Below, piece after piece: positions 50,622-60,836 of a DNA stretch of 64,000 nucleotides. Location: assembly GCF_029760855.1 (NCBI RefSeq), contig NZ_SOSI01000002.1:310001-374000 (forward strand), read 5' to 3'. Position 1 is the first letter of the stretch. The number at the start of each line of letters is the position of its first letter. The notes under the pieces were generated by a model that saw only the letters and a list, made by a program, of their open reading frames with translations, was not told where the DNA came from and ran no database searches. This stretch comes from Erythrobacter litoralis (GTDB taxonomy: Bacteria; Pseudomonadota; Alphaproteobacteria; Sphingomonadales; Sphingomonadaceae). A program made the translations under genes and the position numbers.

Positions 50622-51986
50622 CTAGCGCATGCGGCCCTTGAGCTTCGCCTTCTTGATCAGGTCGCCATACTGGTGCGCCAGAAGGTGCGACTGGATCTGG
50701 CTGATCGTATCGACGGTCACGTTCACGACGATCAGCAGACTGGTCCCGCCGAGGAACAGCGGAACGCCTGTCTGGGCAATCATGTATTCCGGCACCACGC
50801 AAACGAATGTCAGGTAGATCGCACCGATCACGGTGATGCGGGTCAGAACATAGTCCAGATACTGTTCGGTCCGCTTGCCCGGACGGATGCCGGGGATGAA
50901 ACCGCCGTTCTTCTTCAGGTTCTCTGCGGTTTCTTCGGGATTGAACACCACCGCCGTGTAGAAAAAGCAGAAGAAGATAATGCCGACGGCATACAGCGTC
51001 ATGTAGAGCGGCTGCCCGTGCTGCAGATACTGCAGCGTCGTCTGCAGGCCCCCGCCCAGACTGCTATCGGTGTCGAGTGAGTTGCCTGCGAATTGCGTGA
51101 TCGTCAGCGGCAGCAGCAGCAACGAGCTAGCAAAGATGGGCGGAATAACGCCCGCAGTGTTAAGCTTGAGCGGAAGATGCGAGCGATCAGCCTGCATCAT
51201 CCCGCGCTGCGTCGCCCGCTTGGGATACTGGATCAGGAGCCGGCGCTGCGCTCGCTCGAAAAAGCAGATCAGCAAAATCAAACCGACGACCATCAGGATG
51301 AAGCCGAGCAGGACGCCCGTGCCGATCGAGCCCTCGCTGTATCCCGCCGTCATATTGGTCACAAAGGTCGGGAACTGGGCGACAATGCCCGCCATGATGA
51401 TCAGCGACACACCGTTGCCGATCCCGCGACTCGTGATCTGTTCGCCCAGCCACAGAAGGAACATCGTCCCGCCGACGAGGCTGATCACTGCGCCCACACG
51501 AAACATGTACCCCGGATCGACGACCGCGGCGATGCCGCTCGACGAACCGAAGCTCTCGAGGCCCGCAGCAAGGAACCAGCCCTGGATGGTGCACAGCAAG
51601 ACCGTACCGTAACGGGTATACTGGTTGATCTTCTGCCGACCGACCGTGCCCTCTTTCTTGAGGGCTGCGAGGGTGGGGTGAAGCGCCGAGGCCATCTGGA
51701 CCACGATCGACGCCGTAATGTACGGCATTACGCCAAGCGCGATGAGGCTCATGCGCTCGAGGCTTCCGCCCGTGAACATGTTGAACATGTCGAGCACGCC
51801 GCCTCGGGTCTGATCGGCCAGTTGCGCGAGCGCACTGGCATTGATGCCCGGAAGGGGAACGAAACTCAGAAACCGGAAGACGATCAGCGCGCCGATCGTA
51901 AACCAGATGCGCTTCTTGAGCTCGGTCGCCTTGGAGAAGTTGGCGAGGCTCAGATTGCTCGCGAGATTGTCGGCGCGTGTAGCCAT
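50622..51986 (-). CDS. secY: Protein translocase subunit SecY
   Basis: 454-aa inner-membrane channel with ten hydrophobic helices. Signatures: PLPGINASAL in TM1, MNIF-like DMFNMFTGGSLERMSLIALG and GIGNGVSLIIMAGIVA. Standard position after rplO, but the 105-nt gap between them contains a strong hairpin. rpmJ does not follow, as expected for alphaproteobacteria. Confidence 0.98.
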   Translation of the reverse strand: MATRADNLASNLSLANFSKATELKKRIWFTIGALIVFRFLSFVPLPGINASALAQLADQTRGGVLDMFNMFTGGSLERMSLIALGVMPYITASIVVQMASALHPTLAALKKEGTVGRQKINQYTRYGTVLLCTIQGWFLAAGLESFGSSSGIAAVVDPGYMFRVGAVISLVGGTMFLLWLGEQITSRGIGNGVSLIIMAGIVAQFPTFVTNMTAGYSEGSIGTGVLLGFILMVVGLILLICFFERAQRRLLIQYPKRATQRGMMQADRSHLPLKLNTAGVIPPIFASSLLLLPLTITQFAGNSLDTDSSLGGGLQTTLQYLQHGQPLYMTLYAVGIIFFCFFYTAVVFNPEETAENLKKNGGFIPGIRPGKRTEQYLDYVLTRITVIGAIYLTFVCVVPEYMIAQTGVPLFLGGTSLLIVVNVTVDTISQIQSHLLAHQYGDLIKKAKLKGRMR

Positions 51987-52042
51987 TGCTTGCGTTTCGG
52001 TCCTGGTGTGACGCCGGTCCCTCCCGGCACAGGAAAGCTAGA

Positions 52043-52082
52043 TAGGGGGCGAGGCTCGACTTGTCGAACCCCGCCGCCCTAT
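52043..52082 (-). other. Stable hairpin between rplO and secY
   Basis: On the minus strand TAGGGCGGCGGGGTTCGAC pairs with GTCGAGCCTCGCCCCCTA around a 2-nt loop, with a few mismatches. No U-tract follows, so it is not an obvious terminator. It could be an mRNA processing or stability element that sets secY-adk apart from the upstream genes. Confidence 0.5.
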
Positions 52083-52091
52083 TTCTAAGGC

Positions 52092-52583
52092 TTATTCGCC
52101 CTTGTCGGTCTTCTCGGCTTTCTTCGGCGCAGTCGTTTCCACGCTACCACCGGCCTTTTCGACCGCTTCGATCGCGCCCTTCGACGCGCCGGCTACGATG
52201 AACTTTGCCTTCACGGTCAGTTCGCCCTTACCGAGCAGACGCACGCCGTCCTTGCCGCCGCGCGCGAGACCCGCTGCCTTCAGCGCCTCATGATCGATGT
52301 CGGCCTTCGCATCGAGCTTGCCCGCATCGATAAACCTCTGGACCATCCCAAGGTTCACTTCGGCGTAATCCTTCGCGAAGGGGTTGTTGAACCCACGCTT
52401 CGGCAGGCGCATGTGAAGCGGCATCTGACCACCTTCGAAGCCCTTGATGGCGACGCCCGAACGACTCTTCTGACCCTTCTGGCCACGACCGCCGGTCTTG
52501 CCCTTGCCCGAGCCAATCCCCCGGCCCACACGAATGCGGCCCCTGCGCGCACCGTCGTTGTCACGGATGTCGTTGAGTTTCAT
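52092..52583 (-). CDS. rplO: 50S ribosomal protein L15
   Basis: 163-aa L15 with [20 protein letters not shown] and the Gly/Arg/Lys-rich [20 protein letters not shown] typical of the family. The C-terminus has a Lys/Glu-rich extension ([10 protein letters not shown]) beyond the E. coli length (144). ATG 52583 fits the family; ATG 52589 and GTG 52598 lie in frame upstream. Confidence 0.97.
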   Translation of the reverse strand: MKLNDIRDNDGARRGRIRVGRGIGSGKGKTGGRGQKGQKSRSGVAIKGFEGGQMPLHMRLPKRGFNNPFAKDYAEVNLGMVQRFIDAGKLDAKADIDHEALKAAGLARGGKDGVRLLGKGELTVKAKFIVAGASKGAIEAVEKAGGSVETTAPKKAEKTDKGE

Positions 52584-52620
52584 AGTCATGTCTTGCACTC
52601 GCTTTCGCTTTTGTTCGCGC

Positions 52621-52661
52621 TGAAAAGAAGAAGGCGGCCCGCTAGCTTAGCAGGCCGCCCG
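52621..52661 (-). other. Terminator-like hairpin between rpmD and rplO
   Basis: On the minus strand GGCGGCC and GGCCGCC pair around an inner GCTA/TAGC stem (52633-52660), followed by TTCTTCTTTTC. This is close to an intrinsic terminator but lies inside the spc operon, so partial termination or attenuation is possible. Confidence 0.55.
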
Positions 52662-52680
52662 ATGTCAAATAAAGTGTCGA

Positions 52681-52869
52681 TCAATCCTCGACGACGGTCA
52701 CGAGATGCGGGATCTTCGCGATCGCGCCACGAACTTCCGGCGTATCCTGGCGCTCGACGACCTTGTGCATCTTGTCGAGGCCGAGACCGACGAGAATCTT
52801 GCGCTGATCCTTCGGACGTCGGATCGGCGATCCGGTCTGCTTGATCTTGATGGTGCTGTTCTTGGCCAT
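52681..52869 (-). CDS. rpmD: 50S ribosomal protein L30
   Basis: 62-aa L30 (E. coli 59), with [20 protein letters not shown] and [20 protein letters not shown], the family signature. It lies 5 nt after rpsE in the normal spc order rpsE-rpmD-rplO. Confidence 0.97.
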   Translation of the reverse strand: MAKNSTIKIKQTGSPIRRPKDQRKILVGLGLDKMHKVVERQDTPEVRGAIAKIPHLVTVVED

Positions 52870-52874
52870 CTGTC

Positions 52875-53747
52875 TTACTCCACAATCGCGGCAGCGTCGG
52901 CTTCCGCCTCGGCTTCGCTCGCGCCGCCACGGCCCAGAAGATCGGCGACCTTCTTGCCCCGGCGCTGCGCCACTGATTTCGGCGACGTTTGGTCGGTCAG
53001 CGCATCGAAGGTGGCGCGGATCATGTTGTAGGGGTTCGAAGTGCCGACCGACTTGGTCACCACATCGGATACGCCCAAGCTTTCGAACACGGCACGCATC
53101 GGACCGCCGGCGATGATGCCGGTACCCGGAGGTGCCGTACGAACGGTGACCTTGCCTGCGCCGAAGCGACCATTGCCGTCATGGTGCAGAGTACGTCCTT
53201 CCTTGAGCGGAACGCGAACCATGTGCTTGCGCGCGGCGGCACTCGCCTTGCTGATCGCTTCCGGCACTTCGCGGGCCTTGCCCTTGCCGAAGCCGACCCG
53301 GCCCGAACCGTCGCCGACAACCACGAGAGCCGCGAAGCCGAAGCGCTTACCGCCCTTCACCGTCTTCGAGACGCGGTTGATGTGGACCAGCTTTTCGATG
53401 ATGCCATCATCTTCTTCCTCACGGCGTCCACCGCGACGGTTGTCACGTCCGCCACGGCCACGACCGCCACGATCGTTGCCGCCACGATTGTCGCGGCCGC
53501 TGCCGCCGCCGCGACCGCCGCGTTGACGCGGCTGCCCTTCGGCACCCTGGGCTGCACTCTGGTTGTCGGCAGCTTCGGACGGAGTATCGGCAATCGCCGG
53601 CTTCTCGTTCGTCACGCCGTGATCGGTTTCCGCCTCGGCGACGCCGGACGATGCCTTGGCGGCGGCAACTTCGGGAGTTTCGGGAACGCCGGGCGCCTGC
53701 TCGGGCGTACCTTCGGTTTCGGGGGTCTTGTTTTCGTCAGCCATCAT
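52875..53747 (-). CDS. rpsE: 30S ribosomal protein S5 with long acidic/RGG-rich N-terminal extension
   Basis: 290 aa against 167 in E. coli. The S5 core starts near residue 117 ([19 protein letters not shown]) and is complete ([31 protein letters not shown]). Before it lie about 70 acidic Pro/Glu/Ala-rich residues and then 40 residues packed with RGG/RG ([17 protein letters not shown]). The extension is in frame after a proper start: ATG 53747 or 53744, with GGAG 5-8 nt upstream, overlapping the rplR stop. The core does rRNA decoding-site work; the extension has no known role here. Confidence 0.96.
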   Translation of the reverse strand: MMADENKTPETEGTPEQAPGVPETPEVAAAKASSGVAEAETDHGVTNEKPAIADTPSEAADNQSAAQGAEGQPRQRGGRGGGSGRDNRGGNDRGGRGRGGRDNRRGGRREEEDDGIIEKLVHINRVSKTVKGGKRFGFAALVVVGDGSGRVGFGKGKAREVPEAISKASAAARKHMVRVPLKEGRTLHHDGNGRFGAGKVTVRTAPPGTGIIAGGPMRAVFESLGVSDVVTKSVGTSNPYNMIRATFDALTDQTSPKSVAQRRGKKVADLLGRGGASEAEAEADAAAIVE

Positions 53748-54091
53748 CAGAACTCCAGCCCGCCTTCGCGGGCGGCGTCGGCCAGCGCTTTCACGCGGCC
53801 GTGAAACAGGAAGCCGCCGCGGTCGAACACCACGGTGGTCACGCCAGCTTTTTTCGCCGCCTCGGCAATTTCGCTGCCAACCTTTTTTGCGGCATCGACA
53901 TTCGCACCGGACTTGTCGGCTCCGAGCGTCGAAGCGGAAGCTAGCGTCTTACCCTGCGCATCATCGATGACCTGCGCATAGATATGCTTGCCGGTGCGGT
54001 GCACGGACAGGCGCGGCTTGCCGGCGGCGCGGTTGCGAAGCGCCGTGCGCACGCGGCGGCGGCGACGTTCGAAAAGAGAAAGCTTTGCCAT
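53747..54091 (-). CDS. rplR: 50S ribosomal protein L18
   Basis: 114-aa 5S-rRNA-binding protein (E. coli 117). Contains [21 protein letters not shown] and [19 protein letters not shown], and ends with [15 protein letters not shown]. One base from rplF; its stop overlaps the rpsE start (ATGA). Confidence 0.98.
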   Translation of the reverse strand: MAKLSLFERRRRRVRTALRNRAAGKPRLSVHRTGKHIYAQVIDDAQGKTLASASTLGADKSGANVDAAKKVGSEIAEAAKKAGVTTVVFDRGGFLFHGRVKALADAAREGGLEF

Positions 54092-54092
54092 C

Positions 54093-54626
54093 TTACTTCT
54101 TCTTCCCTTCCTTGCGGAAGATGTACTCGCCGCGATACTTGATACCCTTGCCCTTATAGGGTTCGGGCTTGCGCCAGCGGCGGACGTTGGCGGCGAACTG
54201 GCCGACCGCCTGCTTGTCGATCCCGCTGATCTCGACCGTGGTCTGATCCGGCGTCTTCACCTCGATGCCTTCCGGCACGTCGAGATCGACATCGTGCGAA
54301 TAACCGAGCTGAAGCTTGAGTTTCTTGCCTTGCGCCTGCGCACGATAGCCGACACCTGAAATCTCGAGAACCTTGGTGTAGCCTTCCGTCACACCTTCGA
54401 CGAGATTGGAAACCAGCGTGCGTTGCATACCCCAGTGGCTGCGTGCTGCCTTGGTGTCGTTCGCAGGGTTCACGGCGATCGATCCATCTTCCACCTTGTA
54501 GTCGACAAGGTCGGACATACCCATGGTGAGAGTCCCCTTGGGGCCTTTCACGCTCAGCGTATCGCCTTCGATGTTAGCGGTCACCCCGTTGGGGATCGCG
54601 ACCGGACGTTTACCGATACGGCTCAT
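54093..54626 (-). CDS. rplF: 50S ribosomal protein L6
   Basis: 177-aa protein, the exact E. coli length, with [15 protein letters not shown] and the C-terminal signature [14 protein letters not shown]. Binds 23S rRNA near the GTPase centre. Overlaps rpsH by one base (TGATG). Confidence 0.98.
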   Translation of the reverse strand: MSRIGKRPVAIPNGVTANIEGDTLSVKGPKGTLTMGMSDLVDYKVEDGSIAVNPANDTKAARSHWGMQRTLVSNLVEGVTEGYTKVLEISGVGYRAQAQGKKLKLQLGYSHDVDLDVPEGIEVKTPDQTTVEISGIDKQAVGQFAANVRRWRKPEPYKGKGIKYRGEYIFRKEGKKK

Positions 54627-55021
54627 CAGAACACCTCCGCCAGCACTTCGCCGCCGACGTTCTCGCTGCGGGCTTCCGCGTCGGAAAGCACGCCGCGCGG
54701 CGTCGAAACGATGGTGATGCCGAGGCCGTTGCGGACCGTCGGCAGCTCTTTCGAACCGGCATAAATCCGGCGGCCGGGCTTCGAGACGCGCGCGACATGC
54801 TTTATCGCCGGCTCGCCTTCGAAATACTTCAGTTCGATCCGCAATTGCGGATGCTTGCCCGAAGCATCGTCGCTGTAGCCACGGATGTAGCCTTCGCGCT
54901 GGAGCACTTCGAGGACGTTCGCACGCAGCTTACTGGCGGGCGAAAGGACGCTGTCCTTCTTCGCCTGCTGGCCGTTGCGGATACGGGTGAGCATGTCACC
55001 CAAAGGATCGGTCATAGCCAT
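54626..55021 (-). CDS. rpsH: 30S ribosomal protein S8
   Basis: 131-aa 16S rRNA-binding protein (E. coli 130), with [26 protein letters not shown] and the C-terminal [19 protein letters not shown]. In E. coli S8 represses the spc operon; whether it does so here is not visible. Confidence 0.98.
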   Translation of the reverse strand: MAMTDPLGDMLTRIRNGQQAKKDSVLSPASKLRANVLEVLQREGYIRGYSDDASGKHPQLRIELKYFEGEPAIKHVARVSKPGRRIYAGSKELPTVRNGLGITIVSTPRGVLSDAEARSENVGGEVLAEVF

Positions 55022-55032
55022 CTATCGATTCC

Positions 55033-55338
55033 TCACCAGCTCGACTTGGTCAGGCCAGGAATGAGGCCCTTGTTGCCGAGGTCGCGCAGTTCGATGCGGT
55101 TGAGGCCGAACTTGCGGTAATAGCCGCGGGGGCGGCCGGTGGTGGAGCAGCGGTTACGCACCCGGGTCGGGTTCGCATTACGCGGCAGTTCGGCCATCTT
55201 GAGGCGCGCGATCAGACGCTCGCCCTCATCGAGGCTCTTATCGTCCGCGATAGCCTTCAGCTTCGCGTACTTGTCGGCATACTGCTTGACGAGCTTCTTG
55301 CGACGCTCGTTCTTGTTGATTGAACTCAGTTTCGCCAT
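55033..55338 (-). CDS. rpsN: 30S ribosomal protein S14
   Basis: 101-aa S14 of the long, zinc-free type: no CxxC pairs, with [19 protein letters not shown] as signature. Same length as E. coli. Lies between rplE (41 nt) and rpsH (11 nt). Confidence 0.98.
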   Translation of the reverse strand: MAKLSSINKNERRKKLVKQYADKYAKLKAIADDKSLDEGERLIARLKMAELPRNANPTRVRNRCSTTGRPRGYYRKFGLNRIELRDLGNKGLIPGLTKSSW

Positions 55339-55379
55339 TGGACTTAAGTTCCTTTCTTAACTGTCTGCGACGGGGCGGC

Positions 55380-55961
55380 TCACGCCGCCTCCTTCGCTTC
55401 GGCCTGCTGGTCGGCAGGGAACGGGAAACCGAAGAGACGCAGCAATTCGCGCGCTTCCTCGTCGGTCTTCGCCGTGGTGGTTACGATGATGTCCATGCCG
55501 CGGACCTTTTCGATGCGGTCATAGGAGATCTCAGGAAAAATGATCTGCTCTTTCAGGCCCATAGCATAGTTGCCGCGCCCGTCGAAGCTCTTCGGGTTCA
55601 GGCCGCGAAAGTCGCGGATGCGTGGCATGGCGACGGTCACGAGACGGTCAAGAAATTCGTACATCCGTTCGCGGCGTAGCGTGACCTTCGCACCGATCGG
55701 CATGCCTTCGCGCAGCTTGAACTGAGCAATCGACTTCTTGGCCTTGGTGATAACCGGCTTTTGGCCAGCAATCAGTGCCATTTCTTCGGCGGCGGTCTGA
55801 ACCTTCTTCTTGTCCTGGCTGGCTTCGCCCACACCCATGTTGAGCGTGATCTTTTCCAGACGCGGGACTTCGAGCCGGTTCTTATAGCCGAACTTCTCGG
55901 TCATCGCCTTGACGATCTCGTCGTCGTAGCGGGTCTTCATGCGAGGCGTATAATCAGCCAT
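55380..55961 (-). CDS. rplE: 50S ribosomal protein L5
   Basis: 193-aa 5S-rRNA-binding protein (E. coli 179). Contains [18 protein letters not shown], the loop [20 protein letters not shown] and [18 protein letters not shown], with a short Ala/Lys/Glu-rich tail. The start overlaps the rplX stop by 8 nt, so translation is probably coupled. Confidence 0.98.
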   Translation of the reverse strand: MADYTPRMKTRYDDEIVKAMTEKFGYKNRLEVPRLEKITLNMGVGEASQDKKKVQTAAEEMALIAGQKPVITKAKKSIAQFKLREGMPIGAKVTLRRERMYEFLDRLVTVAMPRIRDFRGLNPKSFDGRGNYAMGLKEQIIFPEISYDRIEKVRGMDIIVTTTAKTDEEARELLRLFGFPFPADQQAEAKEAA

Positions 55962-56274
55962 CGATGGTCTCCCCGGACTTCACGGCCACACGCACCTTCT
56001 TGCCGTCCTTCTCTTCGAAGCGGACGCGGGTGGGTTTGCCGTCTTTCGGATCGGCCAGCGCGACCTTCGAGATGTTCATCGGCGCTTCGAAGCGGTCGAT
56101 GCCACCCTGAGGGTTCTGCTGGGTCGGCTTGCGGTGACGGGCAGCCACGTTGACGCCTTCTACGACGACCTTGCCGTCCTTCGGCATCACCCGCGACACA
56201 GTGCCGGTCTTGCCCTTGTCCTTGCCGGACAGGACGACGACGCTGTCACCCTTCTTAATCTTTGCGGACGCCAT
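55954..56274 (-). CDS. rplX: 50S ribosomal protein L24
   Basis: 106-aa assembly initiator (E. coli 104), with a KOW motif near the start ([20 protein letters not shown]) and [19 protein letters not shown]. The frame is open far upstream, but ATG 56274 overlaps the rplN stop (TAATG), and homology begins there. Confidence 0.98.
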   Translation of the reverse strand: MASAKIKKGDSVVVLSGKDKGKTGTVSRVMPKDGKVVVEGVNVAARHRKPTQQNPQGGIDRFEAPMNISKVALADPKDGKPTRVRFEEKDGKKVRVAVKSGETIDG

Positions 56275-56642
56275 TACAGCACCTCCGGAGCCAGGCTGAC
56301 GATCTTCATGAAACCGCGGCCACGCAACTCGCGCACCACCGGGCCAAAGATACGCGTGCCAATCGGCTCTTCGTTCTTGTTGACGAGGACGGCGGCATTG
56401 CTGTCGAAGCGAATGACGCTGCCGTCGGGACGGCGGACGTCCTTCTTGGTGCGAACGATAACGGCGCGGTGCACGTCGCCCTTCTTCACCTTCGTACGCG
56501 GCTGTGCTTCCTTTACGGAAACCACGATCACGTCGCCGACGGACGCGGTGCGGCGCTTGGAGCCGCCCAGTACCTTGATGCACTGGACGCGCTTGGCGCC
56601 GCTATTGTCCGCGACGTCGAGATTGGATTGCATCTGGATCAT
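56274..56642 (-). CDS. rplN: 50S ribosomal protein L14
   Basis: 122-aa protein (E. coli 123) starting [20 protein letters not shown], with [19 protein letters not shown] and [20 protein letters not shown]. Located between rpsQ (78-nt gap) and rplX (overlap). Confidence 0.98.
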   Translation of the reverse strand: MIQMQSNLDVADNSGAKRVQCIKVLGGSKRRTASVGDVIVVSVKEAQPRTKVKKGDVHRAVIVRTKKDVRRPDGSVIRFDSNAAVLVNKNEEPIGTRIFGPVVRELRGRGFMKIVSLAPEVL

Positions 56643-56720
56643 CGATCCGGTTCCTTCTCATTGGCTTGCCGGGACCCGCCCGGCAGTTCCTTCGTCTAAC
56701 TCAGTTCCGAGCCGCGCGGC

Positions 56721-57011
56721 TCAGTTGCCGGCCGCCTCGACATCGAGATCGGCTTCGACCGCCTGGGTTCCGCCGGCCGTCACCCGGTCCTTCACGGTCC
56801 AGGTCTTGGTCTTCGAAATCGGCTTTGTCTCTTCGATGCGCACGATATCGCCGAGCGTGTACTCATTCGCTTCATCGTGGGCATGGTACTTCTTCGAGCG
56901 ACGGATGATTTTTCCGTAAAGCGGGTGCTTCACCTTGCGCTCGACGAGCACGGTCACTGTCTTGTCGGTCTTGTCGGAGGTGACGGTCCCGATCAGGATA
57001 CGCTTGGGCAT
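56721..57011 (-). CDS. rpsQ: 30S ribosomal protein S17
   Basis: 96-aa OB-fold protein (E. coli 84), with [20 protein letters not shown] and [18 protein letters not shown]. The C-terminal 15 residues ([14 protein letters not shown]) are an acidic extra tail. Ten nt after rpmC. Confidence 0.97.
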   Translation of the reverse strand: MPKRILIGTVTSDKTDKTVTVLVERKVKHPLYGKIIRRSKKYHAHDEANEYTLGDIVRIEETKPISKTKTWTVKDRVTAGGTQAVEADLDVEAAGN

Positions 57012-57021
57012 GGTCTACTCC

Positions 57022-57246
57022 TTACGCCTTGGCCGTCGCGCTCTTCGCGCGTTCAGTCTGCAGCGTCTTGATCTTGGCGATCGTGCGGCGCACTTCGCGA
57101 ATGCGCGACGGGTTCTCGAGCTGGTTGGTGGCCGATTGGAAGCGCAGGTTGAATTGCTCGCGCTTCAAAGTGGTCAACTGCTCGGTCAACTGGTCGTCGC
57201 TCTTCTGGCGAAGATCGTCGATCTTGGTTTCGTTGGCGGCCATCAT
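57022..57246 (-). CDS. rpmC: 50S ribosomal protein L29
   Basis: 74-aa two-helix protein (E. coli 63) at the exit tunnel. Contains [20 protein letters not shown] and [18 protein letters not shown], with a short Ala/Lys tail. Start overlaps the rplP stop (ATGA). Confidence 0.97.
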   Translation of the reverse strand: MMAANETKIDDLRQKSDDQLTEQLTTLKREQFNLRFQSATNQLENPSRIREVRRTIAKIKTLQTERAKSATAKA

Positions 57247-57677
57247 TCGCCTCCCAGGTGGCTGGAATCGCCGAAGCGGGCGATAACCTTGGTCTTCACG
57301 GGCAGCTTCATCGCCGCACGCTCGAACGCTTCGGCGGCAAGCGGTCCCGCGACACCATCGAGCTCGAACAGGATGCGACCCGGCTTCACGCGCGCGGCCC
57401 AGTATTCGACCGAACCCTTGCCCTTACCCTGGCGGACTTCAGCAGGCTTCTTAGATACCGGCACATCGGGGAATACGCGAATCCAAAGACGGCCCTGACG
57501 TTTGATGTGGCGTGTGATCGCACGACGAGCCGCCTCGATCTGACGCGCGGTGATCCGCTCCGGCTCCAGCGCCTTCAGGCCGTACGACCCGAAGTTCAGC
57601 GTGGTGCCGCCCTTGGCGTTGCCATGGATCTTGCCCTTGAACGCCTTGCGGTACTTGGTTTTCTTCGGTTGCAGCAT
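57243..57677 (-). CDS. rplP: 50S ribosomal protein L16
   Basis: 144-aa protein (E. coli 136) near the peptidyl-transferase centre. Starts [20 protein letters not shown], with [20 protein letters not shown] and the [19 protein letters not shown] signature. 21 nt after rpsC. Confidence 0.98.
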   Translation of the reverse strand: MLQPKKTKYRKAFKGKIHGNAKGGTTLNFGSYGLKALEPERITARQIEAARRAITRHIKRQGRLWIRVFPDVPVSKKPAEVRQGKGKGSVEYWAARVKPGRILFELDGVAGPLAAEAFERAAMKLPVKTKVIARFGDSSHLGGE

Positions 57678-57698
57678 GGTTCTTTCCTATATCTGCAA

Positions 57699-58394
57699 TC
57701 AGCGGGCCGGACGCACGCCGGAGGTCTGCGATTCCATCATCAGACGATCCTGCGCGGTCGGGTCGTGGCCGAGTATCTCGCCCTTGAAGACCCAAACCTT
57801 GATGCCGATGATGCCGTATGCGGTTAGCGCTTCGGCTTCGGCATAGTCGATATTGGCACGCAGCGTATGGAGCGGAACGCGACCTTCGCGATACTGTTCG
57901 ACGCGTGCGATTTCCGCACCACCGAGACGGCCGCCGCACATGATCTTGATGCCTTCGGCACCCAGACGCATGGCAGACTGCATCGCGCGCTTCATCGCCC
58001 GGCGGAACGCCACACGACGGATCAACTGATCGGCAATGCCCTGGGCGACGAGCTTCGCGTCGACTTCCGGCTTACGGATTTCAACGATGTTCAGCTTCAC
58101 TTCGCTCTCGGTCATACTAGCGAGCTTCGTACGCAGCTTCTCGATATCCGCGCCCTTCTTGCCGATGATGACGCCGGGGCGCGCTGCATAGATCGAGATG
58201 CGGCACAGCTTAGCCGGACGCTCGATTACGACCTTGGAGATCGCAGCCTGCGGCAGGCTGTTCACGATATGCTTGCGGATTTCGATGTCTTCGCTGAGCA
58301 GCTTGGCATAGTCGCGCCCTTCGGCGTACCAGCGGCTGTCCCAGGTGCGGTTGATCTGCAGGCGCAGACCGATCGGATTGCTCTTATGGCCCAT
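57699..58394 (-). CDS. rpsC: 30S ribosomal protein S3
   Basis: 231-aa protein (E. coli 233) of the mRNA entry site. [20 protein letters not shown], a KH domain with [18 protein letters not shown] and C-terminal [20 protein letters not shown] are intact. Two nt after rplV. Confidence 0.98.
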   Translation of the reverse strand: MGHKSNPIGLRLQINRTWDSRWYAEGRDYAKLLSEDIEIRKHIVNSLPQAAISKVVIERPAKLCRISIYAARPGVIIGKKGADIEKLRTKLASMTESEVKLNIVEIRKPEVDAKLVAQGIADQLIRRVAFRRAMKRAMQSAMRLGAEGIKIMCGGRLGGAEIARVEQYREGRVPLHTLRANIDYAEAEALTAYGIIGIKVWVFKGEILGHDPTAQDRLMMESQTSGVRPAR

Positions 58395-58396
58395 CT

Positions 58397-58774
58397 TTAC
58401 GCCTCTTCCTGCTCGCGAACCACGATGCGCAGCCGGCTGAACGGCTTCAGGATGCGCGTGGACTTGCCACGGCCCCGCGTGTGGAAGCGCTTCATCGTGA
58501 TCGACTTGCCGACCGACGCTTCCGCGACGACAAGCGCATCGACATCGAGGTTGTGATTGTTTTCCGCATTGGCAATCGCCGAGGCGAGAACCTTGGTCGC
58601 ATCGCGAGCCATCGACTTCTTCGAGAAGGCGAGGATGTTCAGCGCCTCTTCTGCCTTCTTGCCGCGGATGAGTTCCGCGACGAGGTTCAGCTTTTGCGCC
58701 GAACCACGGATCATCGTACCCGTCGCCAGTGCCTCGTTGTCGGCGACGCGACGGGTTGCTTTCTGCTTAGACAT
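58397..58774 (-). CDS. rplV: 50S ribosomal protein L22
   Basis: 125-aa tunnel protein (E. coli 110), with [20 protein letters not shown] and the long beta-hairpin ending THIT-like [19 protein letters not shown]. The first 20 residues are a short extra N-terminus. One-base overlap with rpsS. Confidence 0.97.
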   Translation of the reverse strand: MSKQKATRRVADNEALATGTMIRGSAQKLNLVAELIRGKKAEEALNILAFSKKSMARDATKVLASAIANAENNHNLDVDALVVAEASVGKSITMKRFHTRGRGKSTRILKPFSRLRIVVREQEEA

Positions 58775-59049
58775 CAGCGCTTACCCTTCTTGTCGGCGGC
58801 GTGGCCCGGGAAGGTGCGCGTAGGCGCGAATTCACCGAGCTTGTGGCCGACCATCTCTTCGGAGACGGATACGGGAATGAATTTGTGACCGTTATAGACG
58901 TTGAACGTCAGGCCGACGAAGTCGGGAAGGATCGTACTCCGGCGCGACCAGGTCTTGATCGGCTTCGTATTGCTCGCTTCCTGTGCGTCCTGCGCCTTCT
59001 TCAGAAGGCTGAGTTCGACGAACGGACCTTTCCATACGGAACGTGCCAT
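58774..59049 (-). CDS. rpsS: 30S ribosomal protein S19
   Basis: 91-aa head protein (E. coli 92). [19 protein letters not shown] and the [20 protein letters not shown] and [17 protein letters not shown] signatures are present. Seven nt after rplB. Confidence 0.98.
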   Translation of the reverse strand: MARSVWKGPFVELSLLKKAQDAQEASNTKPIKTWSRRSTILPDFVGLTFNVYNGHKFIPVSVSEEMVGHKLGEFAPTRTFPGHAADKKGKR

Positions 59050-59056
59050 GTCCGAA

Positions 59057-59893
59057 TTACCTCTTCTTCTTGGCGTGGCGCGAACGGATGATCATCTTGT
59101 CCGTCTGCTTGTTGTTGCGGGTGCGAGCACCCTTAGTCGGCTTGCCCCAAGGAGTGACCGGATGACGGCCACCCGAGGTCCGGCCTTCACCACCACCATG
59201 CGGGTGATCGACCGGGTTCTTCGCGACGCCGCGAGTTAGCGGCTTCACGCCCATCCAACGCTTGCGTCCGGCCTTGCCGAAGTTCTGGTTTTGGTTGTCG
59301 GGGTTCGACACCGCACCAACCGTACCCATGCAATCGGCGCGCAGGTAACGCTGCTCGCCGCTGTTGAGACGCACGATGACCATCCCACGGTCGCGACCCA
59401 CGAGCTGGACATAGGAGCCGGCGGCACGGGCGATCTGGCCGCCCTTACCCGGCTTCATTTCCACGTTGTGGCAAATCGTACCGACCGGCATTTGGCCGAG
59501 CAGCATCGCATTGCCAGGCTTCGTGTCGGTGCGCTCGCCCGCGATTACCTTGTCGCCGACGGCAAGCCGCTGCGGTGCAAGGATATAAGCAAGCTCGTCG
59601 TCCGAATACTTCACCAAGGCGATGAAGGCGGTGCGATTGGGATCGTATTCGATCCGCTCGACCGTACCTTCGACGTCCCACTTGCGGCGCTTGAAGTCTA
59701 CGAAGCGATACTTCTGTTTGTGGCCGCCAGCCATGCCGCGCGATGTGACGTGGCCCTTGTTGTTCCGGCCGCCGGTCTTGCGCTTACCCTCCACGAGCGA
59801 CTTGACGGGCTTGCCTTTATACAGGCCCGACTTGTCGACGAGGATGAGGCCGCGGCGTGCGGGGCTCGTCGGTTTGTAGTTCTTGAGTGCCAT
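59057..59893 (-). CDS. rplB: 50S ribosomal protein L2
   Basis: 278-aa primary 23S rRNA binder (E. coli 273), needed for subunit joining. [17 protein letters not shown], the [20 protein letters not shown] segment and the C-terminal [20 protein letters not shown] with the conserved His are present. One nt from rplW. Confidence 0.98.
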   Translation of the reverse strand: MALKNYKPTSPARRGLILVDKSGLYKGKPVKSLVEGKRKTGGRNNKGHVTSRGMAGGHKQKYRFVDFKRRKWDVEGTVERIEYDPNRTAFIALVKYSDDELAYILAPQRLAVGDKVIAGERTDTKPGNAMLLGQMPVGTICHNVEMKPGKGGQIARAAGSYVQLVGRDRGMVIVRLNSGEQRYLRADCMGTVGAVSNPDNQNQNFGKAGRKRWMGVKPLTRGVAKNPVDHPHGGGEGRTSGGRHPVTPWGKPTKGARTRNNKQTDKMIIRSRHAKKKR

Positions 59894-59894
59894 C

Positions 59895-60215
59895 TTAAAT
59901 CACACCCTCTGTCACGTCGATCGGGTCCTGACCTTCGGCCAGCTTGACGATCGCCTTCTTCATGTCGCTGCGCGTGTAGGGTTTACCCCGCCAGCGCTTC
60001 GTCTTGCCCTTCACCACGATCGTGTTCACCGCGGCGACCTTCCGATCGAAGATAGCCTCCACGGCCTCCTTGATCTGCGGCTTGGTGGCGGTGTTCGCGA
60101 CCTTGAAGACGACGGCGTTGTTTTCCGACGCCATCGTGCTCTTCTCGGTGATGTGCGGCGCAAGGACGACGTCGTAATGACGCGCGTCGATCTCGGCTTT
60201 CTGCTTCTTAGCCAT
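59895..60215 (-). CDS. rplW: 50S ribosomal protein L23
   Basis: 106-aa exit-tunnel protein, docking site for trigger factor and SRP (E. coli 100). Contains [20 protein letters not shown] and [19 protein letters not shown]. The frame is open ten codons upstream, but ATG 60215 gives the normal start MAKKQKAEI and overlaps rplD by 8 nt. Confidence 0.97.
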   Translation of the reverse strand: MAKKQKAEIDARHYDVVLAPHITEKSTMASENNAVVFKVANTATKPQIKEAVEAIFDRKVAAVNTIVVKGKTKRWRGKPYTRSDMKKAIVKLAEGQDPIDVTEGVI

Positions 60216-60831
60216 TGAAACGGCCCTCCAGCTTCTCGACCGCATCCTTAGTGAGGACCAGCGTGTCGTGCTTCAGGATGTCGTAGACATTGGCGCCCAT
60301 CGCCGGGAGCACGTTGACACCCGGAAGGTTGCCGGCGGCCTTCTTGAAGCCGTCGTTCACGCTGTCGCCGTCGATCACCAGGATCTTGCCGCTCCAGCCA
60401 TTTTTCTCGAAATGGCCCTTAAGCGCCTTCGTCTTGGCTTCGACGAGGTCGAGGTTGTCGACGACGACCAAGCCGTCCTTCGCCTTGCTCGAAAGCGCCA
60501 TCTTCAGACCGAGGGCGCGGACCTTTTTGTTCAGCGACTGCTCGAACTCGCGCTTGCGCGCACCGTGCGCCTTGCCGCCGCCGATAAAGATCGGAGCGCC
60601 GCGATCGCCGTGACGTGCGCCGCCCGAACCCTTCTGGCGACCGAACTTCTTGCCGGTACGCGCCACATCCGAACGCTCGCGCGTTGGGCGGGCGGTACCG
60701 CGCCGGTTCTCGAGCTGCCACGTGACAACCCGGTGGAGAATGTCGGCGCGCGGCTCGATACCGAACACGTCGTCGTTCAGCTCGATATCGCCCGAAGAGG
60801 CTCCGTCGATTTTCTGGACCTTCACCTTCAT
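60208..60831 (-). CDS. rplD: 50S ribosomal protein L4
   Basis: 207-aa protein (E. coli 201). The tunnel loop region [20 protein letters not shown] (starting at GKKFG) and [16 protein letters not shown] are typical. In E. coli L4 represses its own S10 operon through the mRNA leader; the leader structure at 62312-62370 could be relevant, but no direct evidence is visible. Confidence 0.98.
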   Translation of the reverse strand: MKVKVQKIDGASSGDIELNDDVFGIEPRADILHRVVTWQLENRRGTARPTRERSDVARTGKKFGRQKGSGGARHGDRGAPIFIGGGKAHGARKREFEQSLNKKVRALGLKMALSSKAKDGLVVVDNLDLVEAKTKALKGHFEKNGWSGKILVIDGDSVNDGFKKAAGNLPGVNVLPAMGANVYDILKHDTLVLTKDAVEKLEGRFNG

Positions 60832-60836
60832 GGCGA

